Source: Sulfurospirillum sp036802865
GTDB taxonomy: Bacteria; Campylobacterota; Campylobacteria; Campylobacterales; Sulfurospirillaceae
Length of the DNA: 64,000 nt
Assembly (NCBI RefSeq): GCF_036802865.1
Contig: NZ_DAIRVK010000006.1
Span: 124,001 to 188,000, forward strand
Reading direction: 5' to 3'
Below the pieces are notes generated by a model. The model saw only the letters and a program-made list of their open reading frames with translations, ran no database searches and was not told where the DNA came from. Of the stretch, positions 7,758-15,889 are shown one piece after another (the stretch's first letter is position 1; the number at the start of each line of letters is the position of its first letter). A program made the position numbers and the translations under genes.

Positions 7758-7791
7758 TGTGACGCAAACTGTGACGCGTATGGTTTATAAT
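7758..7791 (+). promoter_or_regulatory. Promoter of the biosynthetic operon with paired direct repeats
   Basis: TGTGACGC at 7758 and TGTGACGCG at 7770 are 12 bp apart. Seven bases follow and then a perfect TATAAT (7786-7791). The predicted leader to the ATG at 7883 is about 85 bases. The same layout occurs on the opposite strand 13 bp away, so one regulator could switch on both transcripts. Confidence 0.65.
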
Positions 7792-7882
7792 TTTTACAGT
7801 GTATGAGAAAAAGCATATACATGTAAGGATCTGAGCTATTTTAAAATTGTTGGAATTTATTACATTATCACAAGGAGTTAGA

Positions 7883-8710
7883 ATGAGTCTTTTGGTTAAG
7901 AGGTCAATGTTAGAGACAATGCAAGATGTCATAGATATGCTACCACCGAGCGTTATTAAAGAGACTATTGCAACGACGATGTCCAGCAAAAAAGAGAGTT
8001 TCGCCAAAATAGAAGCGATTTTCAAAAAGGTATGCTCTAAAAAATACCCCAATAAAACACTGAGTTCTTTTCTAAATGGTTGGAAAGCGACTCATTTAAA
8101 GATGCTCCCTATTTATGGGCTTTCTTGCAGACTTAATACTTTGGGTTTTGAGTGTAAAAATCCTGCACAAAAGATGGATTATTTAGAAGCTTCAGCGTTT
8201 AATTCGAGTACAAGCCATGAAGATTTAGGGCTTGGATTTGATGCGATTTCACATGGCAGATTGTACGATGAGTTTGCCTATGCTATGCTCAAAAATGATG
8301 AGTGGAAACTAAGTTGCTATGATACCAAAGAGGCAAATGCTTTTTCGTCATGGGTTTATCGCAGTATGCTTTTAAATACGATTCCTTATGCCTTATGTAT
8401 CAATATGGTCTCTGAGTTTTACAATCATGCTGAGTATGCGTACAGTTACCAAACATTCAAATACAGTATGGAGAACTTTTACCACTTGGAGGGGAATGCA
8501 CTGGAAGATGCCATACGTTATATTGATGTGCATAACGAGTATGAAACAGAAATTCATCACTTCTTAGCCGTACTCAATTCCATCCAAAAATACGAAGAGG
8601 CTTCGGGTGAGAAAATAACCAAAGAGTTGATCACTGAGGTTATTGATACCTATATTGATCTCATTTTAGTTGCTTTTGAAGCCATATCAAAAAAATTTGG
8701 TAAAGATTGA
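7883..8710 (+). CDS. Haem-oxygenase-like / iron-containing redox enzyme family protein
   Basis: 275 residues from the ATG preceded by AAGGAG. The all-helical sequence has the character of the TenA/PqqC/haem-oxygenase-like fold. Candidate metal ligands are spread as in non-haem diiron oxidases of this fold: TSHEDLG (about 114), SEFYNHAEY (about 185) and YETEIHH (about 228-234). Known members (UndA, BesC, SznF central domain) oxidise fatty acids, amino acids or guanidines; others are thiaminases or PqqC. The substrate cannot be read here. It heads an operon with a racemase, ligase, ATP-grasp and glycosyltransferase gene and is controlled by the repeat-bearing promoter, which supports a tailoring role in small-molecule synthesis. 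Confidence 0.65.
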   Translation: MSLLVKRSMLETMQDVIDMLPPSVIKETIATTMSSKKESFAKIEAIFKKVCSKKYPNKTLSSFLNGWKATHLKMLPIYGLSCRLNTLGFECKNPAQKMDYLEASAFNSSTSHEDLGLGFDAISHGRLYDEFAYAMLKNDEWKLSCYDTKEANAFSSWVYRSMLLNTIPYALCINMVSEFYNHAEYAYSYQTFKYSMENFYHLEGNALEDAIRYIDVHNEYETEIHHFLAVLNSIQKYEEASGEKITKELITEVIDTYIDLILVAFEAISKKFGKD

Positions 8711-8715
8711 TAGCG

Positions 8716-9639
8716 ATGAGTACTTTAATGTCTCAATGCCCAACTTTAGCGTTTAATACAACATTATTCAATAATTCAGAAGATATTATGAGCTATTTAG
8801 ATGTTTATATAGATAGCCTCTATGACGATGCTGTGCTGATGAAACAGGCAAATCAAGACCTTGCCGATCAATGTTTTAGCTCAGGGTTACTCACGTATAT
8901 TCCCTTAGGAGGCGGAAGCGATAGGCATCTGCTTCTTTTGGGAGGCATGGGCCCATTGGCTGGTGCATTTGGTATGAAAGCGTGTTTGTCTTTTTTAGAA
9001 GATGAGTATTCTGTTACACTTTTTCAAGCGTGTTTTGTTCCTAAACGCGATTCTGATCTTGATATTGTAATGAGTCTGTATGCAGCACTCGAACACGCTA
9101 TTCCTCAGTGTCCATCGCATAAAAGTATTGACTTGATTGTTTTGTGCAACAGTGCACATCCTTATATGGAAAGGGTGCTAAAACATTTCTACCAACACAG
9201 TGTCCATAAAGATCGAACCATACGGTTTCATTCATTCAAAAAATCTGTTGAAAAAAGAAGTAGTGCGTTTGGAAAGCTTAAGTGCATTGCTCTGCAAACT
9301 AATTTTGCCGCTTCCGTAGGTGTCTATGGAGACAGCGATCATATTTACTCCATGGATAAAATCCCAGATCTATCGGCGTATCAAAAGAATTTAGCATTAG
9401 CGATTGAAGGTGTAAAAAGCTTTGACAAACATGCAACGCTGCTTAATGCCATTAAGGTTTTTCAAGCTTTAAAAGATTATGGGGCAAAAAGATTGCTCTT
9501 GGGATGTACGGAGCTTCCCATTATTGTGGAGGCCCTTAAAAAAGAGGCTCCACATGATATTCAAGAGTATCTCTTAGGTGTTACACTGTTTGACCCTTTG
9601 ATTCTTACGCTTCAAGAATTTACACAAGCAAGGATGTAG
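8716..9639 (+). CDS. Aspartate/glutamate racemase family protein
   Basis: 307 residues from the ATG, five bases after the previous stop; an earlier TTG at 8707 is also possible. Family landmarks are GGMGPLAGA (about 76), the first catalytic cysteine in CNSAH (about 145) and the second in LGCTELP (about 263). Both cysteines of the cofactor-independent two-base racemase mechanism are thus present. The N-terminal ~70 residues are longer than usual for the family. Members include aspartate racemases and hydantoin or maleate isomerases, so the substrate is open. In this operon it could supply a D-amino acid to the ligase or ATP-grasp enzyme that follows. The next gene starts immediately after its stop. 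Confidence 0.8.
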   Translation: MSTLMSQCPTLAFNTTLFNNSEDIMSYLDVYIDSLYDDAVLMKQANQDLADQCFSSGLLTYIPLGGGSDRHLLLLGGMGPLAGAFGMKACLSFLEDEYSVTLFQACFVPKRDSDLDIVMSLYAALEHAIPQCPSHKSIDLIVLCNSAHPYMERVLKHFYQHSVHKDRTIRFHSFKKSVEKRSSAFGKLKCIALQTNFAASVGVYGDSDHIYSMDKIPDLSAYQKNLALAIEGVKSFDKHATLLNAIKVFQALKDYGAKRLLLGCTELPIIVEALKKEAPHDIQEYLLGVTLFDPLILTLQEFTQARM

Positions 9640-11154
9640 ATGCACTCAATCATTGATTATGTACAAAAGTGGGCGCAACAGTCGCCCGATGCGTTTTTTA
9701 TAACAGAAGATGCTCAACAGTGGACGTTCCACTCTTTTTACATGGATATTCAAAAGTTAGGAACATTTTTAAGCGCAAAAGGAATCCAAAAAGGTGACCA
9801 TGTGCTGGTGCATTTGGAGCAAAAAAGTCAGCATCTCTTAGCATACATGGCACTTTTAAATATGGGCGCAATTTGTGTGCATATATATCCTGAGCGGGAA
9901 AATGAGTACATTATTTTTGCCGCGAAACATTGCAATGCCAAAGCCATTATCAGTACTACTTTTAAAGAGTATTTAGACGGTTGTGTGATTATCAATCAAC
10001 TAGAGTACCAAGACTGCAAACCTTTACATGTAAAGAGCGATGATAGGTCTGAGGTTGCTTACATCATGTTCACCAGTGGTACAACATCGACCCCAAAAGC
10101 GGTGCAAACAACCCAAGCGAACATTCTTTTTGTAACGCAAACACTTATCGATGTTGCGCAGATGCGAGAACAAAAGGAGAAAGAGGTCATCTTTATGCCT
10201 TTAGGCTCCACAGGAGGGTTGGGGCATTTTCACGCATGCTTGATGTTGGGTAACTCCATACATCTTTTGCCAGGGTTTTATGCGCAAATGAACGATGAGA
10301 GTTTTGAGCTATTATTTGATGTCATTGAGCGTGAAAATATTACAGGTGTCTTGCTTACTCCTGGCATTATCATGAAAATTTTAAAAGAGTATAAAACGAG
10401 ATTTGCTGTCGTTGGGCAAAATCTTCGCTACATCCTTGCCAATGTAACACCGATGCGAAGAGAGGTTATCATGGAGCTTTTAGACCTGCTTCCTCATCTT
10501 CGTTTTGGTACCTATTATGGCTCAACCGAAGCGAGTCGTTGCATTGTCAATGTATGCAGGCACAATGTGGGGTATGAGCATTTAACAGGTAGCCCCGCTC
10601 GTGGCGTTGCGATTAAAATTGACAATCCCAATCTGCATGGTGAAGGTGAAATTCTCATCAAAGGGCCTAATGTGATGAAGGGGTACCTTGGACGAGGTGA
10701 TGATGGCTTTAGTGATGGGTGGTTCCGAAGTGGCGATGTAGGAAAAGTGCATGAGAATGGTTTGATTCAAGTTCTTGGGCGCATCAAAGATACCATTAGC
10801 ATTGATGGTCTAAAAATTTTCCCAACCGAACTGGAAAACATTGTTCTCTCACACGCTGGCATCAAAGATGTAGGAGTATGTTCTTTGAGTGATGAAATGT
10901 CTTACCATCAAATTGGGCTTGTAGTGGTACCCCATACAACATCCGATAAAAAGCAGTTAACCCAAGAGATATACCATCTGCTCAAAATCAAATACAAAGT
11001 CGATGAAACGCCCTTGTACAGTTACAAAATACCCAAAAAAATCTATTTTGAAGAGAAAATCCCACGAACAGACTTGGGTAAAGTCAAACGCGATGATTTA
11101 GCCAAGCTTTTAGACAAAAATAACAAACCCTATTTCATAACATTGGAAGAGTAA
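9640..11154 (+). CDS. AMP-forming acyl/aminoacyl ligase (ANL superfamily)
   Basis: 504 residues with the full adenylate-forming core: FTSGTTSTPKAV (about 144-155, phosphate loop), YGSTEASR (about 291, A5 region), GWFRSGDVGKV (A7), GRIKDTISIDGLKIFPTELE (hinge, A8) and a C-terminal DLGKVKRDD with the catalytic lysine (A10). It is a stand-alone enzyme with no carrier-protein domain attached and no separate carrier gene visible nearby, so it would form a CoA thioester or an amide directly. It abuts the racemase gene and overlaps the ATP-grasp gene by one base. The activated acid is unknown; a fatty, aryl or amino acid are all possible. Confidence 0.85.
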   Translation: MHSIIDYVQKWAQQSPDAFFITEDAQQWTFHSFYMDIQKLGTFLSAKGIQKGDHVLVHLEQKSQHLLAYMALLNMGAICVHIYPERENEYIIFAAKHCNAKAIISTTFKEYLDGCVIINQLEYQDCKPLHVKSDDRSEVAYIMFTSGTTSTPKAVQTTQANILFVTQTLIDVAQMREQKEKEVIFMPLGSTGGLGHFHACLMLGNSIHLLPGFYAQMNDESFELLFDVIERENITGVLLTPGIIMKILKEYKTRFAVVGQNLRYILANVTPMRREVIMELLDLLPHLRFGTYYGSTEASRCIVNVCRHNVGYEHLTGSPARGVAIKIDNPNLHGEGEILIKGPNVMKGYLGRGDDGFSDGWFRSGDVGKVHENGLIQVLGRIKDTISIDGLKIFPTELENIVLSHAGIKDVGVCSLSDEMSYHQIGLVVVPHTTSDKKQLTQEIYHLLKIKYKVDETPLYSYKIPKKIYFEEKIPRTDLGKVKRDDLAKLLDKNNKPYFITLEE

Positions 11155-12365
11155 TGCAAAACGAATATAAAGCTTTTTACCATAACCATTTTACGCAAGC
11201 ACGCTATAAACAGTATCAAAAAGATTTTCAAGAACAATCGGGGAAATTATATACCCTCTCAACAGCGCCTTATTTTTTAAAGTCTCGCATAGCCTCAAAG
11301 ATCAAAGAGACGATCTTGCCCACACTCATCAAGCTTTTAAGCTCCAAAGAGTATCAAGAGAGTGTTTATGCGCGAGGGTGGTTTTTACCTAAAGTTGAGG
11401 TGTCTAAAGAAGATTTTGTGGGGTGTGCAGACTTTCACATCCATGGAGATGAAGTTAGGTTGATCGAATTGAACTTCTTTTTACCAGGGCACATAGGTTT
11501 TGTTGAGCTTTTTCCTAAGCTTTTTTCTAAAAACTTTGACTACCCTTTTGAAATTTTTGCCGATGGCTTTGAGCAGAAGTTAGCCAACTTTCTCAAACAA
11601 AGATTTGCAGGTACTAAAATTGCCTTGGCGGTCAACCATCTAGGCTTAAGTGTTCACTACTTTGAGCACTATAAGTATCTTGAAAAGAGTTTGAACAAGC
11701 ATGGCATAGACGCCAAAGTGGTGTATGCCAAAGATGCGGGTATCTCTTCCTCGAACAAACCCATGTGGGACAATGAAGAATTTGATGGTGTCTTTAACAT
11801 CGTCATACCACGCATTTGGGAACATAACAGCGATGTCTTTGTGAATTACACGAAGCTTTATGCAAAGGCATCCGATCTCTTTTTCCCCAATCCTTGGTGC
11901 TGGACGATCGGCGATAAACGCTTTTTGACATTACTTTCAAACCTCAAAGCGGGCGATTTTGGATTAGACGCTCAGGATGTTGAAATTTTAAAAAGCATTA
12001 CCCTCAAAACTCGGTTAATGAGTGAGTTTAAAAGCATTCAAGAGATATGCGACGCCTTCAAAGATGAAAAGCATTTGGTACTCAAACCGATTGACAATTT
12101 TCATACGCAAGGCGTTTACATTCAGCCCTCACTGGAAATAATGGAAGAAGTTTTTTGCAAAGATGCTAGCAGGTATGTCGTGCAAGAGCTTTTTAATGCA
12201 GAAGAATTTTACTATGAAGATGAAAATGCAACGCCTATTCGCCCTTGGAGAGCACAACTCAGAACAGAATTTTTTGATGGCGAGTTTTCCAATTTTAGAG
12301 CCTACGGTTACAGTGACCCCTTTGGTCTAAGCCCGATGATGCCCGTTGTGGTTAAAGATGCCTAA
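11154..12365 (+). CDS. ATP-grasp-like protein (possible peptide/amide ligase)
   Basis: 403 residues. Two regions recall ATP-grasp ligases: LVLKPIDNFHTQGVYI (about 302-317, an ATP-binding beta strand with the conserved lysine and glycine-poor loop) and YVVQELF (about 342), followed by the RAQLRTEFF block that may carry Mg-binding residues. An N-terminal region with LIELNFFLPGHIGF (about 102-115) resembles the equivalent of circularly arranged ATP-grasp proteins. The match is to fold-level features only. ATP-grasp enzymes join a carboxylate to an amine through an acyl phosphate, which suits a pathway with a racemase and an acid-activating enzyme. It overlaps the next gene by eight bases. Confidence 0.55.
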   Translation: MQNEYKAFYHNHFTQARYKQYQKDFQEQSGKLYTLSTAPYFLKSRIASKIKETILPTLIKLLSSKEYQESVYARGWFLPKVEVSKEDFVGCADFHIHGDEVRLIELNFFLPGHIGFVELFPKLFSKNFDYPFEIFADGFEQKLANFLKQRFAGTKIALAVNHLGLSVHYFEHYKYLEKSLNKHGIDAKVVYAKDAGISSSNKPMWDNEEFDGVFNIVIPRIWEHNSDVFVNYTKLYAKASDLFFPNPWCWTIGDKRFLTLLSNLKAGDFGLDAQDVEILKSITLKTRLMSEFKSIQEICDAFKDEKHLVLKPIDNFHTQGVYIQPSLEIMEEVFCKDASRYVVQELFNAEEFYYEDENATPIRPWRAQLRTEFFDGEFSNFRAYGYSDPFGLSPMMPVVVKDA

Positions 12366-13290
12366 GCGTTTTTTAAAAACGGAGCCTTTCTATTTTAGCA
12401 AAAAATACGCAGCGCAGTATGGATGTGACCTTGCCATCCCCAGTTGGTCAGCACTAGGAACGATGGTCGTTTACACACGGTTGATCGAAGCTTTTTCGCT
12501 CCGCATTGGAAGGCCTCTTAAGATTTTAACGGCGCCTCATTATTATACAGAGGAGAGCATCGCTTTAAATGAACGGCACTATCCCATTTTGGATGAAAAT
12601 CCTTATATTAAAGAGATCGTGAACGCGGATGCGATTGACCTGAAAATCATGCGACATATCGCAAGAGAGATCGATAACTTTCCCCAACTTGGTCACATTA
12701 CAGAAAACATCTGCGCTTCTTGGGGTTTGAACCCTCGAAAATTACACGGCGATTTGTACCTCACCAAAGAAGAAAAACAGACGGCACTTGAGATGTTAAG
12801 CCATTTGCCTCGTCCCTTGGTAGCACTTTGCCCTTATGGAAATTCTGCTCCTTTAAAAGAGAGCAATTGGTATCTCAATAAATGGTTGCAACTTATCGAA
12901 AAGCTTAAGAATCATGTGAGTTTTTTTCAAGTAGGCCATGATAAATTTAACCACAAAGCATTGCCCCTTTTCACACCCGAACATACAACTGTGAGAGAGA
13001 TGATGGCACTCATCTGGGCATGCGATGTGTACGTTGGGTTCGATACGGGTCCATCGCATATTGCCGCAGCTTTTGAAAAGCCTACGATGGTCATTTGGGA
13101 TGCCGTGAGAAAAGCAAAACTGGAAGAAGCAAAAGAGCGTGGATACTCCCTCGCAACACTTGGACGCTGGACGTATCCGCACACAAAAAATATAACGCTA
13201 TTGGGCGAGCGAGAAGACGAAGGTGTTGACTGGATCGTTGATTTTATTGTAACGGAATGTGCAAAGTTTGATCGAAAGAAAATAGGGTAA
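12358..13290 (+). CDS. Glycosyltransferase family 9-like protein
   Basis: 310 residues from the ATG inside the end of the previous gene. The C-terminal half has the signature of ADP-heptose:LPS heptosyltransferases (GT9): ALCPYGNSAPLKESNWYLNK (about 164-183) and GFDTGPSHIAAAFEKP (about 227-242). The N-terminal domain is less typical, and the canonical GT9 start is missing. Classical GT9 enzymes build the LPS inner core, but the operon context (racemase, ligases, oxidase) suggests glycosylation of the locus product instead, or use of the GT9 fold for another reaction. It is the last gene of the operon; the next 140 bases have no clear terminator. Confidence 0.75.
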   Translation: MPKRFLKTEPFYFSKKYAAQYGCDLAIPSWSALGTMVVYTRLIEAFSLRIGRPLKILTAPHYYTEESIALNERHYPILDENPYIKEIVNADAIDLKIMRHIAREIDNFPQLGHITENICASWGLNPRKLHGDLYLTKEEKQTALEMLSHLPRPLVALCPYGNSAPLKESNWYLNKWLQLIEKLKNHVSFFQVGHDKFNHKALPLFTPEHTTVREMMALIWACDVYVGFDTGPSHIAAAFEKPTMVIWDAVRKAKLEEAKERGYSLATLGRWTYPHTKNITLLGEREDEGVDWIVDFIVTECAKFDRKKIG

Positions 13291-13317
13291 GCGATGGGAG
13301 TATAAGTTAGACAATGC

Positions 13318-13362
13318 TTTACATGTAAAGATCAAAGAGGAGCAAATATGGCAAAAAGTTAA
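13318..13362 (+). other. Palindrome and orphan ribosome-binding site with 4-codon frame
   Basis: TTTACATGTAAA (13318-13329) is followed by AGAGGAG and an ATG at 13348 that is closed after four codons (MAKS, stop). A good ribosome-binding site serving almost nothing suggests the remnant of a gene start, perhaps at the left junction of the inserted nuclease-like gene. Confidence 0.35.
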
Positions 13363-13432
13363 AAGTTTAACCCTGACTCCTTTTCTTAATAAATTTTGTA
13401 CAATATATAAAATCTAAATTTTTAGGCATAGT

Positions 13433-14831
13433 ATGGCACAAAAAACAATTTTTACTGTTGGTTTTCAACTACCAACAAAAGATATTTTTCAATATAAAGG
13501 CTTTCATTCTAATACATCATTACTAGATGCAGATATTATTTTATTTGAGCCAAAATTAGTTTATCAAACAGATTATATAACAGGGGGGTCAATATAATGG
13601 TAAACCAAATTTGTCAGATGAGAGTTCTGTACAATGTATAGCTTCTATAAAGCACTGGTATACAGAAATAAAATCTTCTTTTGAAAATGGCAAAACAGTT
13701 TTTATATTTATAAATACTCCAGAAAATGTGTTTGTAAATACTCACTATAGTCTTTCTGGAACAGGGAGAAGTCAAAAATCAACTAGACATGTGAATGAAA
13801 TAAATAGTTTTGAAATGTTGCCAGTCAATTTTAAAGATAAAAAAATTGCTAAAGGTCAAAATGTAAAACTTACCCAAGATGGTGATTTTTTAAAATCATA
13901 TTGGGAAACTGTAAAAAAATTCTGTGATTATGATCTTTATTTTGAACATGAAACTGCAAAACCACTTATAATTACAAAAAGTGGTAATAAAACCGTTGGA
14001 GCAATAATAACTAATAAAAATGGCGGAGTGATATTACTATTACCACCAATAAAATTACCAGATGACTTTACTGGGCTACATTCTGATGGAAAAACTCCTA
14101 TATGGACTTCAAAAGCCATTCAATTTGGTAAATCACTTTTGAATCAAATTGTTGCTATTGATAAATCATTAAAATCATCTAGTGAAAATACTCCGCCACC
14201 TGATTGGATAAATGAAGCCCAATTTCAACTATCCATAGAGCAAAAATATTTAGATGAAATTGTAAAACTTGAAGAACAAATTGTAAATATCCAATCACAA
14301 ATTGAAAAAAATAGAGTAGCGCTAGAAAAAAATTTATTGTCTAAAAAATTATTATATGAAAACGGAAAACCTTTAGAATACGCCATCATAGATGCTTTGC
14401 AAATTATAGGATTTAAAGCTGAAAATTATGATGATGGAAAATCTGAATTTGATATTATCTTTGAATCAGAAGAAGGAAGATTTATTGGTGAGGCTGAGGG
14501 CAAGGATAACTCAGCAATAGCAATAACAAAATTTAGACAACTTGAATCAAATATTTTAGATGACTTTGAAAGAGATGAAATCAAAGAACATGCAAAAGGT
14601 GTTTTATTTGGAAATCCTTTCAGACTAACGCATCCAAATGAGAGAAAAGAATTTTTTACGCAAAAAGCTATAGATTCTGCAAAACGAAGTGATATTGTAC
14701 TTGTTAATACACATGAACTTTTTGAAGTTGTAAAGTATTTAAAAAATACAAATGATAAACAATATGCAAAAAAAATCAGAGAATGCTTTAAAAATATTAA
14801 AGGTGAAATTATAAAATTTCCACAGAGATAA
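13433..14831 (+). pseudogene. Frameshifted nuclease-like gene (possible phase-variable defence gene, OFF)
   Basis: An ATG at 13433 opens a frame that stops at 13597 after 54 codons. Removing one G from the six-G run at 13583-13588 joins it without interruption to the long frame that ends at 14831, for a 465-residue product. The downstream part has a coiled coil (about 265-300 of the joined protein), then LLYENGKPLEYAIIDAL and a nuclease-like core with EFDIIFESEEGRFIGEAEGKD, similar to PD-(D/E)xK-type domains found beside defence genes; the usual catalytic lysine is not in its classical place. The gene is visibly richer in A+T than its neighbours and lies near the 3' end of a tRNA gene, which suggests transfer. 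It may be phase-off, decayed, or a sequence error. Confidence 0.6.
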
Positions 14832-14841
14832 ACTTTTAACT

Positions 14842-14888
14842 TTTACATGTAAACCTTTTAAGCCACAAAAGCTTTACATGTAAAGCTT
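14842..14888. repeat. Two TTTACATGTAAA palindromes, one within a 20-bp palindrome
   Basis: TTTACATGTAAA occurs at 14842-14853 and again at 14873-14884; the second is the centre of the perfect 20-bp palindrome AAGCTTTACATGTAAAGCTT (14869-14888), which could also act as a weak hairpin after the nuclease-like gene. The same 12-mer is found in full at 5853, 10023, 13318, 18772 and 62822. Confidence 0.8.
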
Positions 14889-14926
14889 AGCAAAACTCCA
14901 AAAAATAACTATTAACCTTTTAATTC

Positions 14927-14960
14927 TGTGACGCGAATTGTGACGCGGGTGTATTAGAAT
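14927..14960 (+). promoter_or_regulatory. Orphan promoter with paired direct repeats (third copy)
   Basis: TGTGACGCG at 14927 and again at 14939 (12-bp phase), a 7-base spacer, then TAGAAT at 14955-14960. The geometry is identical to the two promoters between 7682 and 7883. Downstream on the plus strand there is only a 22-codon frame before the oppositely oriented tRNA gene. Confidence 0.6.
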
Positions 14961-14967
14961 TTAAAGT

Positions 14968-15036
14968 ATGGGGATCATCTCAAGAAGCAAAAAGATTGAG
15001 TTGGGGAAATTTTGTGAGTGGATGAGGATTTGTTAA
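14968..15036 (+). CDS. Possible 22-residue peptide downstream of the orphan promoter
   Basis: ATG seven bases after the -10 box opens a 22-codon frame encoding MGIISRSKKIELGKFCEWMR and two more residues. No Shine-Dalgarno sequence precedes it, so it would have to be leaderless. It could be a real short peptide, a regulatory RNA region, or the stub of a deleted gene of the same regulon. Listed only because its promoter-like element matches two others exactly in layout. Confidence 0.2.
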   Translation: MGIISRSKKIELGKFCEWMRIC

Positions 15037-15071
15037 AGGTTTGGGAAGTGGCTTGGAAGCCCTAAAATACG

Positions 15072-15147
15072 TGGTGGAGTGTAGGGGGATCGAACCCCTG
15101 ACCTCAACGCTGCCAGCGTTGCGCTCTCCCAGCTGAGCTAACACCCC
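15072..15147 (-). tRNA. tRNA-Ala (anticodon GGC)
   Basis: Read on the minus strand it folds as a full cloverleaf: acceptor GGGGTGT with ACACTCC, D arm GCTCAGCTGGGAGAGC, anticodon stem CAACG/CGTTG around loop CTGGCAG (anticodon GGC) and T arm with GGTTCGATCCC. The G3:U70 pair, the identity element for alanyl-tRNA synthetase, is present and CCA is encoded at 15074-15072. It stands alone; its 3' end faces the A+T-rich nuclease-like gene. Confidence 0.97.
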
Positions 15148-15193
15148 ATTTGAAGAAGAAGTATTTTACCAAGAGAAACTTAAAGATTGGCTC

Positions 15194-15721
15194 TTATGCG
15201 GCATAGTTTCTTTGCTTTTCTGCTTTAATGATCGCATAGGCTTCTTGAATTTGCTGAAATTTTGTTATAGAATTTTTGAGAGTATTTTCGTCTTTGGATG
15301 CGATGCTATCAGGATGAAACGTCTTTGCGAGGGTAAGGTATTTTTGGCGAATGCTCTCTAAGCTTTCTGTTTCATGGGCATTGAGTAAACGATAGGGATT
15401 AGAACCTATTGTTGGGATGTGACGTATAGGCTGTTTGAGCTTTTTTTTCACTAACTTGATAGGTTTGTGAGAAGCCAAGAGAAGCTTTTGCAAAAAAGCT
15501 ACGTTATGGGTTTTAGATGTAAAAGCACACGTGTGGTATAAAGATTTTAAAAAAGCTTTGCGTGTTTGAGTGTATTCGGGTAGATTAAAGTTAATGAGCA
15601 TTTCATTGACCCAAAAAGAACGACCTACTAAATGGGTTAATACATGCTTTACATGTGTATAGTGTGATGAGTTTTCTGCAACATAAATGGTAATACAATC
15701 AGGTGTGAGATGCAGTTTCAT
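15194..15721 (-). CDS. J-domain (DnaJ-like) protein
   Basis: 175 residues. The C-terminal 65 residues form a J domain: NPYRLLNAHETESLESIRQK and then FHPDS with the invariant HPD that stimulates DnaK ATPase, followed by a helix ending EAYAIIKAEK. The first ~110 residues are not recognised and replace the usual substrate-binding regions, so this is a specialised co-chaperone rather than DnaJ itself. AAAGGAG lies six bases before the ATG. The gene is divergent from the chemosensory cluster and 46 bases downstream of the tRNA gene on the same strand. Confidence 0.85.
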   Translation of the reverse strand: MKLHLTPDCITIYVAENSSHYTHVKHVLTHLVGRSFWVNEMLINFNLPEYTQTRKAFLKSLYHTCAFTSKTHNVAFLQKLLLASHKPIKLVKKKLKQPIRHIPTIGSNPYRLLNAHETESLESIRQKYLTLAKTFHPDSIASKDENTLKNSITKFQQIQEAYAIIKAEKQRNYAA

Positions 15722-15889
15722 AGTTACTCCTTTGCTTGAAGTATAAAAGCAAAATCAATTCCTTATCGCAAAAGCCTTTTTTTCGTCATTGTTAACACAT
15801 TTTTAATATTTTTTAAGTTATATTTGCAGGAGTGACATTTTAAATAATTTTAAAATATTTTAAAGCCTTGAAGATTGAAAGGAGATGAC

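Noticed and set aside
7725..7778. CRP/FNR sites, because of the TGTGA half-sites
   Set aside because: The repeats are direct with 12-bp phase rather than an inverted TGTGA-n6-TCACA pair, so a CRP-type dimer would not fit.
10023..10034. TTTACATGTAAA as an operator for the biosynthetic operon
   Set aside because: Copies occur inside coding regions of unrelated genes and near many other loci, so a dedicated operator role is not supported.
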